Origin: Sphingorhabdus sp. Alg239-R122
GTDB lineage: Bacteria > Pseudomonadota > Alphaproteobacteria > Sphingomonadales > Sphingomonadaceae
NCBI RefSeq assembly: GCF_900537065.1
Contig: NZ_UNRC01000004.1
Span: forward strand, 1 to 64,000
Direction of reading: 5' to 3'
DNA length: 64,000 bases
This document shows positions 1 through 9,880 of the stretch, piece by piece; the stretch's first letter is position 1, and the number at the start of each line of letters is the position of its first letter. The translations under genes and the position numbers were made by a program. Under the pieces are notes generated by a model. That model was not told where the DNA came from. It saw only the letters and a list, made by a program, of their open reading frames with translations, and made no database searches.

Positions 1-65
1 CCCGCATCCTCATGCCACGCGCTTTTCCTGCGCAGCCAGCGGAATTGTTTTTCACCAATCCGCAT
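1..65 (-). CDS. possible 5' end of an unrecognised gene, cut by the window edge
   Basis: On the minus strand an ATG at 65 opens a frame that stays open to the edge (about 21 codons, starting MRIGEKQFRWLRRKSAWHED). It follows the preceding gene on the same strand by 32 bases, so it could be the next gene of that run. I do not recognise the product and see no clear ribosome binding site. The plus strand has an equally open frame ending at 137, so the choice of strand is uncertain. Confidence 0.25.
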   Translation of the reverse strand, partial: MRIGEKQFRWLRRKSAWHEDA

Positions 66-97
66 GCAGAGTCAATTGGCCACGCACAGCTATTTTC

Positions 98-754
98 TTA
101 TTTCTCGGCCAAATCCCGAATTGCCGGATTTTCATGAACAAAACTGCCCTTTCCGCCCTCATCAAACAGCGCCCAGGCAGCCGCTGCGACATCATGCGCA
201 TCGATTGAGCGGTACTTTTTGAGCGAACCATGCAGCAACATATCCGTAAGTGGGCTGGCAAATACCGCTAGCGATTCGCCCCAGCGCAGCGGACCGATGC
301 GGTCACCTTTCAGCAGGCCGGGCCGGATAATATCCAGTCTCTCAAAATCGCATGCTCTGAGCGCTCCTTCCGCCTCACCTTTCGTTTTCAGGTAGAATGC
401 AGAAGCATTCGCATCCGCCATGGTGGATGATATCGACACAAAATGCCGCGCACCCGACGTCTTTGCCGCTTCCCCTACAGTGCGCACCAGTTCCAGGTCG
501 ATTGCGCGAAATGCTTCCTGAGAACCAGCCTGCCTGATGGTGGTACCCAGAGCACAAAACACCGCATCGGGGGCGATGGAAGCAATCGCCTGCGGCCACG
601 TATCCGTATCATGCACATGCCGCATATTATGGTCATCACCGCGCACCTCCCGGCGGCCGAGACTATGCACTTCAAAATCCCCATGTGCCTGAGCCTGAAG
701 CATGAAATTGCCCCCGACCAACCCGGTTGCACCAACCACCAGCAGCTTTTTCAT
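98..754 (-). CDS. NAD(P)-binding Rossmann-fold protein (NAD-dependent epimerase/oxidoreductase-like)
   Basis: The 218-residue protein opens with MKKLLVVGATGLVGGNF, a GxTGxxG dinucleotide-binding loop, followed by a predicted Rossmann fold. A later ISSTMADANASAFYLKTKGEAE stretch (about residues 110-131) has the Ser and YxxxK-like positions of atypical short-chain dehydrogenases. The size fits the short HTATIP2/YbjT-like group that binds NADPH, often without a known substrate. It follows the dGTPase homologue by 12 bases on the same strand, so the two are probably co-transcribed. The substrate cannot be read from the sequence. Confidence 0.75.
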   Translation of the reverse strand: MKKLLVVGATGLVGGNFMLQAQAHGDFEVHSLGRREVRGDDHNMRHVHDTDTWPQAIASIAPDAVFCALGTTIRQAGSQEAFRAIDLELVRTVGEAAKTSGARHFVSISSTMADANASAFYLKTKGEAEGALRACDFERLDIIRPGLLKGDRIGPLRWGESLAVFASPLTDMLLHGSLKKYRSIDAHDVAAAAWALFDEGGKGSFVHENPAIRDLAEK

Positions 755-766
755 CGATTCGTTGCT

Positions 767-1945
767 CTACACATTGCTCAATCCTTCAGGCGCGCTGCCC
801 GTCCACTTTATGCATTCACGCAGGGCATAGCGGTCCGTCATACCCGCCACAAAGTCGGCAATATGGCGGCTTTTATATGGCTCTTCATCCGGCAACCTGA
901 CCTTCCAGTCATCGGGCAGACTTTCCGGATTTTGCGTATAATGGTCCATCAGCTTCGCCACGACGACACGCGCTTTATCCGCTGCAGCCTTCTGTTCGGG
1001 GTGGAAATAGAGATTGAAATACATAAACTTCTTGAGAGCGCGCTCCTTGAGCGCCATGGTATCTGAAAAGCCCGCTATCATGAGATCCGCATCGCGTGCA
1101 TCATCTGCTGTTTTTACGCTGCATTTCTCTAACCGCTCTTTTGTCGCCGTAACGACATCATTGACCATCAGGCCAATCTGGCTGCGCACCAGTTCGCGCA
1201 GACGCATATCCTCGCTTGCATCTGGATATTGCTCTGACACAGCCTCCCACTGCCGCGCAATAAAAGGAAGTTCGAGGAGCTGCTCCAGTGAGAGAAAACC
1301 GGCACGTACCCCGTCATCAATATCATGATTGTCATAGGCAATATCATCGGCAATCGCCGCGACCTGCGCTTCGAGCGAAGGCCATTTGCCAAGCGCCAGA
1401 TCAAAAGCCGCATTTATTTCAGCAAGTGCCCAATTAGGCTCATGCACAGGGCCATTATGTTTGGCCAGTCCTTCCAGCACTTCCCAACTGAGATTCAGCC
1501 CCCTCCAGTTGGGATAGGGACTTTCCAGCTGCATCAGCGTGCGCAATGTCTGCGCATTATGGTCAAATCCGCCATGTGACGTCATGGCGTCCTGCAGGGC
1601 ATCCTCGCCTGCATGACCAAAAGGTGGATGGCCGATATCATGCGCCAGACACAGCGCTTCAGTCAGGTCCTCGTCCAGGCCCAGTGTCCGTGCGATCGTA
1701 CGGCCAATCTGCGCGACTTCCAGACTGTGGGTCAGGCGTACCCGGTAATGGTCTCCATCCGGCGCAACAAAAACCTGTGTTTTATGGCGCAAACGCCGGA
1801 ATGATATGGAATGGATAATCCGGTCACGATCGCGCTGAAACACGCTGCGGGTACCGCGCACAACATCAGTTTCTTCTTGATGCTGGCGACCACGACTGTG
1901 ATGCGGGTTTGAAGCGTATGAGGCCCGGATGATATTGTTATCCAT
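767..1945 (-). CDS. dgt: deoxyguanosinetriphosphate triphosphohydrolase-like HD protein
   Basis: A 392-residue HD-domain phosphohydrolase. The metal-binding residues are visible as RLTHSLEV and CLAHDIGHPPFGHAGED, typical of the dGTPase family, which splits dNTPs to deoxynucleoside plus triphosphate and so trims dNTP pools. An upstream in-frame ATG exists at 1975, but the ATG at 1945 is preceded by GAGGAG nine bases away, so I chose it. The length matches the shorter bacterial dGTPase-like (type 2) group rather than the 505-residue E. coli Dgt. Nucleotide specificity within this family varies and is not assigned here. It lies downstream of the racemase homologue on the same strand. Confidence 0.88.
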   Translation of the reverse strand: MDNNIIRASYASNPHHSRGRQHQEETDVVRGTRSVFQRDRDRIIHSISFRRLRHKTQVFVAPDGDHYRVRLTHSLEVAQIGRTIARTLGLDEDLTEALCLAHDIGHPPFGHAGEDALQDAMTSHGGFDHNAQTLRTLMQLESPYPNWRGLNLSWEVLEGLAKHNGPVHEPNWALAEINAAFDLALGKWPSLEAQVAAIADDIAYDNHDIDDGVRAGFLSLEQLLELPFIARQWEAVSEQYPDASEDMRLRELVRSQIGLMVNDVVTATKERLEKCSVKTADDARDADLMIAGFSDTMALKERALKKFMYFNLYFHPEQKAAADKARVVVAKLMDHYTQNPESLPDDWKVRLPDEEPYKSRHIADFVAGMTDRYALRECIKWTGSAPEGLSNV

Positions 1946-1980
1946 GCCGGTACTCTCCTCAATTGCCTGTTGCATGCGCT

Positions 1981-2676
1981 TTATGCGCCGTCCAGTATCC
2001 AGTCAACGGCAGCATCGGCATGAATACGTGCACCATTATATATGGGCAGGATATTTGCATCGGTATTGATAATCATTTCCAGTTCGGTACAGCCCAGTAT
2101 CACCGCATCCGCGCCCTCTTTTTCGATATCGGTAATAAATGTTTTCATGAGCCTCTCGGAATCGCGTGAGGTTTTGCCGAGCATCAATTCTTCATAGATA
2201 GTCTTGTTGATACCATCGACCCGGTCCATATGCGGCGGGATCAGGCTGATGCCATGACCTATCAAACGCTGCCGGTAAAAGCTCTCGGTCATCACTTGGC
2301 GCGTACCGAGCAAGCCCGCCTTTTTGACGCCATCGGCTTTCATTTTCTCGCCCACACAGTCTGCTATATGCAATATAGGCACAGAAACGGCACCTGCCAC
2401 GTCATCGTAAACTTTGTGCATCGAATTGGCCGCTATCACGATAGCAGTCGCTCCGCTGCCTTCCAGGCGTTTGGCTGCCTCCTGCAACGTGCAGGATGCA
2501 TGGCCCCATTGTTCAGCTGTCTCCAACCTCGAAAGCTCGCAGAAATTCAGGCTTTCAATGGCAAGTGGCGCGCTGCACATTTCGCTGACGCGTTTGCGTA
2601 CCTGCAGATTTATCCGCTCATAATAGCTGCTGGTGGAAATCCAGCTCAGTCCGCCGATCAGGCCCAATTTACGCAT
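1981..2676 (-). CDS. aspartate/glutamate racemase family protein with an altered catalytic residue
   Basis: A 231-residue member of the Asp/Glu racemase family, opening MRKLGLIGGLSWISTSSYYE like YgeA-type enzymes. These cofactor-independent racemases use two acid/base residues. The C-terminal Cys is present (ILGCTELE, C196), but the first site, normally Cys or Thr in a (C/T)NT-H motif, reads AANSMH, with Ala at about residue 83. Activity as a racemase is therefore doubtful. I chose the ATG at 2676 over a TTG at 2685. With the TTG start it would overlap the pntB stop codon, so co-transcription with pntB is likely. Confidence 0.75.
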   Translation of the reverse strand: MRKLGLIGGLSWISTSSYYERINLQVRKRVSEMCSAPLAIESLNFCELSRLETAEQWGHASCTLQEAAKRLEGSGATAIVIAANSMHKVYDDVAGAVSVPILHIADCVGEKMKADGVKKAGLLGTRQVMTESFYRQRLIGHGISLIPPHMDRVDGINKTIYEELMLGKTSRDSERLMKTFITDIEKEGADAVILGCTELEMIINTDANILPIYNGARIHADAAVDWILDGA

Positions 2677-2681
2677 TCGTA

Positions 2682-4169
2682 TCAATCCAGACTTTTCACA
2701 ATTTCCTCAACCATCTTCTTGGCATCGGAAAGCAGCATCATGGTGTTGTCCATGTAGAAAACTTCATTGTCGACGCCAGCATAACCGACTCCGCCCATGG
2801 AGCGTTTGATAAAGAAAATTGTCTTGGCCTTGTCGACATCAAACACGGGCATTCCGTAAATAGGCGAACCCTTGTCGGTTTTCGCCGCCGGGTTCACAAC
2901 ATCGTTTGCACCAATAATGAACGCCACGTCGGCCTGTGCAAATTCGCTGTTGATATCCTCCAGCTCAAACACTTCATCATAAGGCACATTGGCTTCTGCC
3001 AGCAGCACATTCATATGCCCCGGCATACGGCCCGCGACCGGGTGAATGGCATATTTGACGTTCACTCCCTCTTCTTTCAGCGCGTCGCCCATCTCACGCA
3101 GCGCATGCTGCGCCTGTGCCACGGCCATGCCGTATCCCGGCACGATAATGATGTTTTCCGCCTGCTTCATCATATAGGCCGCATCTTCGGCACTGCCGCG
3201 TTTCCATGGACGGTCAATTTTCTCGCCCTTTTCGCCGCCACTGGCATCTGCGCCAAAGCCGCCCGCTATCACGCTGATAAAGCTGCGGTTCATGGCGCGG
3301 CACATGATATAAGAAAGGATCGCACCCGATGATCCGACCAGCGCGCCGGTGATAATCATCGCCGTATTGCCAAGCGTAAAACCCATGGCCGCCGCAGCCC
3401 AGCCTGAATAGCTGTTGAGCATTGACACCACGACCGGCATGTCCGCACCGCCAATCGGAATGATCAGCAGGAAGCCGATCAGGAAACTGAGCGCCGTGAT
3501 CCAGATAAAGAGCTGTCCTTCACCCGCACCGCCCTGGGCCGAGATAGCAAACGCCGCGATCATGCCAAGAATGGCCGCAAGCACCCCAAGGTTAATAACA
3601 TGTCGCATGGGCAGCATGATCGGGGATCCCGACATATTGCCGTTCAATTTCAGGAACGCGATCACCGAACCACTAAATGTAATGGCACCAATGGCCACAC
3701 CCAACCCCAATTCCACGCGGCTGACGGTGAGTATCTGTCCCGCGCTGTCGGTAATGCCGAACGCACCCGGGTTGAGCCATGCCGCGAGCGCTACCAGCAC
3801 AGCAGCAAGGCCCACCAATGAGTGAAACGCCGCCACAAGCTGCGGCATTGCCGTCATCGCAATACGCCGCGCAATCAGGAAGCCAATCAAGCCGCCAATG
3901 ACAATTGCGCCAATAATCTCATAGATGTTGGCAAGGTCATGCGTAACCAGCGTCGTGACAACGGCAATCGCCATGCCCGCCATACCGTACCGGTTACCCG
4001 CGCGGCTTGTTTCAGGCGAAGACAGTCCGCGCAGCGCAAGGATAAAGAAAACGCCCGCTACCAGATAGGCCAGCGCAACCCATGGATTTACTGGGCCCGT
4101 GTCACTACCCGCAGCCATGGCAGGGGTAGCGAAAAGAAGCGCAGATGCGCCAGCAAACAACATCCGCAT
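2682..4169 (-). CDS. pntB: NAD(P)+ transhydrogenase (proton-translocating) subunit beta
   Basis: A 495-residue inner-membrane subunit that couples hydride transfer between NADH and NADP+ to the proton gradient, giving NADPH. Many hydrophobic segments fill the first two thirds. The C-terminal third is the NADP(H)-binding domain III, with IIVPGYGMAVAQAQHALREM and YAIHPVAGRMPGHMNVLLAE. The N-terminus, MRMLFAGASALLFATPAMAAG, looks like a cleavable signal peptide before the usual start and is longer than in E. coli PntB. The start codon overlaps the pntAB stop by one base (TAATG). Confidence 0.95.
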   Translation of the reverse strand: MRMLFAGASALLFATPAMAAGSDTGPVNPWVALAYLVAGVFFILALRGLSSPETSRAGNRYGMAGMAIAVVTTLVTHDLANIYEIIGAIVIGGLIGFLIARRIAMTAMPQLVAAFHSLVGLAAVLVALAAWLNPGAFGITDSAGQILTVSRVELGLGVAIGAITFSGSVIAFLKLNGNMSGSPIMLPMRHVINLGVLAAILGMIAAFAISAQGGAGEGQLFIWITALSFLIGFLLIIPIGGADMPVVVSMLNSYSGWAAAAMGFTLGNTAMIITGALVGSSGAILSYIMCRAMNRSFISVIAGGFGADASGGEKGEKIDRPWKRGSAEDAAYMMKQAENIIIVPGYGMAVAQAQHALREMGDALKEEGVNVKYAIHPVAGRMPGHMNVLLAEANVPYDEVFELEDINSEFAQADVAFIIGANDVVNPAAKTDKGSPIYGMPVFDVDKAKTIFFIKRSMGGVGYAGVDNEVFYMDNTMMLLSDAKKMVEEIVKSLD

Positions 4170-4453
4170 TATTTGCGCTCCTTCTTCTTGTACATGGCCA
4201 ACATACGTTCCGTCACCGCAAAGCCGCCAAAAATATTGATGCTCGCCATCACAACTGCTGCAAGTCCCAGATATTTGGCGACCAGCGAACCTGCCTCGGC
4301 ACTTGCAATAAGTGCGCCGACAATAATCACCGAACTAATCGCATTGGTCACCGCCATAAGCGGCGTATGCAGCGCAGGCGTAACAGACCAGACGACATAA
4401 TAGCCGACAAAACAGGCCAATACGAAAATTGAGAGAATTGATATAAAGTCCAT
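4169..4453 (-). CDS. pntAB: NAD(P)+ transhydrogenase subunit alpha, membrane part (alpha-2)
   Basis: A 94-residue, almost wholly hydrophobic protein with about three membrane helices. It corresponds to the C-terminal membrane part of E. coli PntA, which in many alphaproteobacteria is a separate gene. The motif VWSVTPALHTPLMAVTNAIS is characteristic. It sits between pntAA (51-base gap) and pntB (one-base overlap), completing a three-gene enzyme that pumps protons across the inner membrane. Confidence 0.94.
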   Translation of the reverse strand: MDFISILSIFVLACFVGYYVVWSVTPALHTPLMAVTNAISSVIIVGALIASAEAGSLVAKYLGLAAVVMASINIFGGFAVTERMLAMYKKKERK

Positions 4454-4504
4454 ACCTACTGCCCTGTTAAATCTTTAATTATAAATATAATCCCAAAAAA
4501 ACGC

Positions 4505-5626
4505 TCAGCTTAAAAGCCTCTCGTTCACTATCCTACCATCCTTGGTGAGACGGATGGCGTCTCCGATTTCTTCGTCCAGTACCGGCTCGCCTGTTTCTTC
4601 ATCCCAGAATGCGGAGAGGAAGTTGTAGAGATTGCGTGAAAACAGCGCAGAAGTGTCAGCTGCCAGACGGCTTGGGACATTTTTGTGACCGACGATTTTC
4701 ACGCCGTGTTTTTCTGTCACTTCGCCAGCCACGGCGCCTTCGACATTGCCGCCCTGTTCAACTGCAAGATCGACAATTACACTGCCTGGTTTCATGGTCT
4801 GGATCTGCGCGTCACTAATCAATTGCGGCGCGGGGCGTCCGGGGATCAGTGCGGTAGTGATGACAATGTCCTGCTTGGCAATGTGGCTGCTTACAAGTTC
4901 GGCCTGCGCTTTTTTATATTCATCTGACATTTCAGTGGCATAACCACCCGTACCTTCGCCTTCGATACCAGCAACATCTTCGACAAAAATCGCTTTTGCA
5001 CCCAGGCTTTCAATCTGTTCCTTGGTTGCAGCGCGTACATCAGTGGCGCTGACCTGCGCGCCCAATCTGCGCGCCGTTGCAATCGCCTGCAGCCCGGCAA
5101 CACCCACGCCCATAACAAAACATTTGGCCGCTGAAACCGTACCTGCCGCGGTCATCATCATCGGGAATGCGCGGCCATATTCACCCGCCGCATCCAACAC
5201 AGCCTTGTAACCCGCAAGGTTCGATTGCGAAGACAGGGTATCCATCGATTGTGCACGGGTAATGCGCGGCATGAATTCCATCGCCAGTGCTTCCAGGTCC
5301 AATCCGGCATAAGCGTCAACACGCTCGCGCTCGCCGAACGGATTGAGGCTCGCCGCCAGCAAAGCACCTTTCTTCATACCGCTTAAGCTGTCCGGCGCAG
5401 GTCCCTGTACGCCCAGTATAATGCCGGCATCTTTAAGCACGGATGCCCGGTCACCGACCTTTGCGCCTGCTTCTTCATATTCGGCATCACTAATCGACGC
5501 CGTTTTACCCCCACCTGTTTCAACCGCCACTTCCGCGCCCAGTTTAATGAACTTTTTGACAGTTTCAGGGGTAGCGGCAACCCGAAGCTCACCTTCGGCT
5601 TGTTCCTTCAGGACAGCAATTTTCAT
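4505..5626 (-). CDS. pntAA: NAD(P)+ transhydrogenase subunit alpha, NAD-binding part (alpha-1)
   Basis: A 373-residue soluble domain I of the transhydrogenase, binding NAD(H) on the cytoplasmic face. It resembles alanine dehydrogenase: MKIAVLKEQAEGELRVAATP at the start and the nucleotide fold VMGVGVAGLQAIATARRLGA near residue 175. The mobile-loop region GGYATEMSDEYKKAQ is present. The protein ends shortly after the NAD-binding domain, so the membrane helices are in the separate pntAB. It follows the small oxidase subunit gene by 14 bases. Confidence 0.95.
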   Translation of the reverse strand: MKIAVLKEQAEGELRVAATPETVKKFIKLGAEVAVETGGGKTASISDAEYEEAGAKVGDRASVLKDAGIILGVQGPAPDSLSGMKKGALLAASLNPFGERERVDAYAGLDLEALAMEFMPRITRAQSMDTLSSQSNLAGYKAVLDAAGEYGRAFPMMMTAAGTVSAAKCFVMGVGVAGLQAIATARRLGAQVSATDVRAATKEQIESLGAKAIFVEDVAGIEGEGTGGYATEMSDEYKKAQAELVSSHIAKQDIVITTALIPGRPAPQLISDAQIQTMKPGSVIVDLAVEQGGNVEGAVAGEVTEKHGVKIVGHKNVPSRLAADTSALFSRNLYNFLSAFWDEETGEPVLDEEIGDAIRLTKDGRIVNERLLS

Positions 5627-5640
5627 GGGCGCACTTTCAA

Positions 5641-5766
5641 TTAGCTAGCGATGAGCAGAACAATAAATGCTGTCACGATAACCGTGGCAACCGTACCCCA
5701 TTTCATAAGGTCGATAAAACCGGAATATGTTTTTTCCGCTGCCTTGTAATCATTGCCGGATGACAT
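5641..5766 (-). CDS. aa3-type cytochrome c oxidase subunit IV (small alphaproteobacterial form)
   Basis: A 41-residue protein, MSSGNDYKAAEKTYSGFIDL followed by one membrane helix. It matches my recollection of the short bacterial aa3 oxidase subunit IV family (Pfam COX4_pro_2). A longer in-frame extension to 5856 exists, but AAAGGG lies just upstream of the ATG at 5766 and the family starts here. It would be a single-span accessory subunit of the terminal oxidase. It heads the transhydrogenase run on the same strand, diverging from the regulator gene at 5970. Confidence 0.8.
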   Translation of the reverse strand: MSSGNDYKAAEKTYSGFIDLMKWGTVATVIVTAFIVLLIAS

Positions 5767-5969
5767 TTTGTACCCTTTCATACCATTTAGTCTTGGCTGG
5801 ACTGTAATGGCATGATGGCCAACGCTCAAGTGTCCATTTCGGATAGTCGTGGACAAGCCTTCAGGCGCTTTATCCTTATAAACGCGCGCAATTTTATTAC
5901 TGCATGCTTAACAGTTTGTTTACCAAATTCCGCTACGTCAAACAGGATGGGTATTAAGCGGAAATCCTT

Positions 5970-7388
5970 ATGAATGACACGGTAAAACACCTTGTTCTGC
6001 TAGTGAACAATAAGCCTGCAGAGCAGCGGGAAATCACTGCACATGCCGCGAAAGCTGGCTGGCAGGTTATTTATGCTGACGATTCGGAAAGCGCCATCAC
6101 AGCATTGGGAACGCAGCGGGGCATGCGTCTTGACGCCATAATTGTTGATCAGCACGTCGTTGGTGACACGGTATGTGAACTGATCGCTCAGCTGAAATCA
6201 CGCCGCACTGCCCTGCCCATATTGATGTTGGCCCAAAGCACATCACCCTTGCTTGCCGTTGAGGCGATGCGGGCAGGTGCGACCGATTATATTATAAAAC
6301 CTGTCGCCCCTGACCGCCTTATCACCGCGCTGGATGCAACGGTCACACGCGCCGATACAGTCGACGAATTGCAACCATTGACGGAAAAAATTGCCGCTCC
6401 TCTTGAATTTGATGCAATAATCGGCTCGTCACCGCCATTTCGGGCCGCGCTTGCCATTGCGGCTAAATCTGCCCGTTCGCAAGTACCGATCCTGATTGAG
6501 GGTGAAAGCGGCACCGGCAAGGAAATGATCGCCCGCGCTGTTCACGCCGCAAGCCCGCGTGCAAAAACGCCTTTACGCATCGTCAACTGTACCGGCTACA
6601 TGGATATACAGCTTGCCAGCCAGATTTTTGGGCATGAGCAAGCCGCGTTTGCCGGTGCTTTCGAGCAGCATACCGGTCTTATCCAGCGTGCAGATGGCGG
6701 GACATTGCTGATAGATGAAATCGACCAGATGTCGCTCGAAACCCAGGCACGGCTTATCGAGTTCATTCGCACAAAGGAAATACAGCCACTTGGCGCAAAG
6801 CACGGTTTTCAGGCAGATATCCGCATATTGGCATCGAGCAACCGTCCGTTGCCCATGCTGGTTGAAAGCGGCGAGTTTCGCGAAGATCTTTTCTTCGCAC
6901 TAAGCGTCGTGCACCTGGAAATTCCTGCACTTCATGCACGCCAAGGCGATATTCCGGCTTTGGTACGCCATTTTCTGGCACGGATTGCTGAACAGCCAGG
7001 TATGCGCAGCCTGGGTATTACCGACGATGCTATACAGTTGCTCTGTGCCTATGACTGGCCCGGAAATGTCAGGCAATTGCAGAACACCTTGTTTCGCGCG
7101 GCAATATTCTGCGACGGCGATGCGCTCACGATACAGGAATTTCCGCAACTTTCGAATATGCTGGGTGAAGTGGACGCAAATAGGAATGTTTCACAGGAAG
7201 GCATTGGTGTTGCCCTTTACAGCGAAGACGGCAATTTACGTCCACTGGAGGAGATTGAGGCGGATGTTATCCGCCTGGCCATCGGACATTATAGCGGCCG
7301 CATGACCGAAGTTGCCCGGCGCCTGGGCATTGGCCGTTCCACGCTTTACCGCAAACTTTCTGATCTTGGCATCGATAACGCGGCCTGA
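5970..7388 (+). CDS. NtrC-like AAA+ transcriptional regulator with degenerate receiver and GAFTGA motif
   Basis: The 472-residue protein has an N-terminal receiver-like domain (1-122), an AAA+ central domain with Walker A GESGTGKE (178-185) and Walker B LLIDEID, and a C-terminal Fis-type helix-turn-helix (EVARRLGIGRSTLYRKL). This is the layout of sigma-54 activators. Two things are odd. The acidic pair of the receiver is replaced by Asn13-Asn14 and the conserved Thr/Ser by Ala88, although Asp60 and Lys110 remain. The GAFTGA loop that contacts sigma-54 reads AAFAGA (225-230). It may therefore not be a phosphorylated sigma-54 activator. No histidine kinase gene is adjacent. It converges on folP with a seven-base gap. 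Confidence 0.85.
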   Translation: MNDTVKHLVLLVNNKPAEQREITAHAAKAGWQVIYADDSESAITALGTQRGMRLDAIIVDQHVVGDTVCELIAQLKSRRTALPILMLAQSTSPLLAVEAMRAGATDYIIKPVAPDRLITALDATVTRADTVDELQPLTEKIAAPLEFDAIIGSSPPFRAALAIAAKSARSQVPILIEGESGTGKEMIARAVHAASPRAKTPLRIVNCTGYMDIQLASQIFGHEQAAFAGAFEQHTGLIQRADGGTLLIDEIDQMSLETQARLIEFIRTKEIQPLGAKHGFQADIRILASSNRPLPMLVESGEFREDLFFALSVVHLEIPALHARQGDIPALVRHFLARIAEQPGMRSLGITDDAIQLLCAYDWPGNVRQLQNTLFRAAIFCDGDALTIQEFPQLSNMLGEVDANRNVSQEGIGVALYSEDGNLRPLEEIEADVIRLAIGHYSGRMTEVARRLGIGRSTLYRKLSDLGIDNAA

Positions 7389-7395
7389 ACGCCTG

Positions 7396-8493
7396 CTACA
7401 TCGCGGTCAGCGCGGCATCGCGTAATCCGCGCCACACATGCATCGCCTGCACCGTTTCTGCCGCATCGTGGACACGGATGATATGGGCACCGCTCTCCAT
7501 CGCCTGCTGTGCCAATATCAGTGATCCTGCCAGTCTTTGATCCGCAGGTGCCTCTTTCGACAGCGCGCCAATCATCCGCTTGCGGCTTGCGCCAAACAAT
7601 ATGGGCTGGCCAAGAGCATGGAAAAGCGCAAGATTATTGATCAGCGCCAGATTGTCCTGCAGCGACTTGCCAAAGCCGATACCCGGATCAACAATAATAT
7701 TCTCACGCCTTATACCGCCAGCGACAGCGACCTCTATCCGCTCTTGCAAATGATCGAATACATCCGTCACGACGTTGGAATAACCATCATTCACATGCGG
7801 ATCTGTACCGGATGATGGACTGTGCATGAGGATAACGGGACAACCGGCCTGCGCGGCAATGTCGAGGGCGCGTTCATCGTGCGAAAGCGCCGATATATCA
7901 TTTATGATATGCGCGCCTGCCGCAAGGGCGGCCTCCATCACCGCAGCTTTGCGGGTATCAATCGAAATCACCGTCCCGCCAGGCGCAAGTTTCTCAATAA
8001 CCGGCACCACGCGCTTGATCTCATCACCCTCCCATACCGCAGGAGCATCAGGCCGGGTGGATTCACCGCCAATGTCGATCATGGCCGCGCCCGTTTCGGA
8101 CATCGCAAAACCTGCCCCAGCCGCTGCGACCACGTCGTCATCAAATTGCCCGCCATCGGAAAAACTGTCAGGCGTAACGTTCAAAATACCCATGATTTGC
8201 GGCTGGTCGAACCGGACGGTGCGGCCGCCAAGTTCCAGTGGTGCATGGGTTTTTGAAAGGTTCGCAAATTGCTGCTGCGCAGATTGTACAAGGTCAGCAT
8301 GCAGGTCGTTCAAAGCATTCGCAAAGTTCGATACAGATGTCAGTATATGCTGCTTGCGATGCCCCGCATCGTACACCGCGATTTCGAGCATATGACACCA
8401 GACAAGCGAGCCACCCAGGCGAATGCAATCACCGTCATAAAGCTGCGGGCTTTCCGCCATGCCCACGGGGCGCACATAGACGCGGTGGCTCAT
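7396..8493 (-). CDS. folP: dihydropteroate synthase with N-terminal extension
   Basis: It condenses 6-hydroxymethyl-dihydropterin pyrophosphate with p-aminobenzoate in folate synthesis and is the sulfonamide target. The diagnostic motif MGILNVTPDSFSDGGQF starts at residue 101, followed by IDIGGESTRPDA, the ISIDTRKA strand and IIVDPGIGFGKS. The protein has 365 residues against about 280 in E. coli. The extra 80 or so residues are N-terminal and of unknown role, though long forms may be normal in this order. The gene lies 19 bases behind ccrM on the same strand. Confidence 0.93.
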   Translation of the reverse strand: MSHRVYVRPVGMAESPQLYDGDCIRLGGSLVWCHMLEIAVYDAGHRKQHILTSVSNFANALNDLHADLVQSAQQQFANLSKTHAPLELGGRTVRFDQPQIMGILNVTPDSFSDGGQFDDDVVAAAGAGFAMSETGAAMIDIGGESTRPDAPAVWEGDEIKRVVPVIEKLAPGGTVISIDTRKAAVMEAALAAGAHIINDISALSHDERALDIAAQAGCPVILMHSPSSGTDPHVNDGYSNVVTDVFDHLQERIEVAVAGGIRRENIIVDPGIGFGKSLQDNLALINNLALFHALGQPILFGASRKRMIGALSKEAPADQRLAGSLILAQQAMESGAHIIRVHDAAETVQAMHVWRGLRDAALTAM

Positions 8494-8512
8494 AGATTAT
8501 GTTCCAGTTCGA

Positions 8513-9856
<1,344 letters not shown>

Positions 9857-9880
9857 ACATCTTAAAAAAGCGCAATTATT

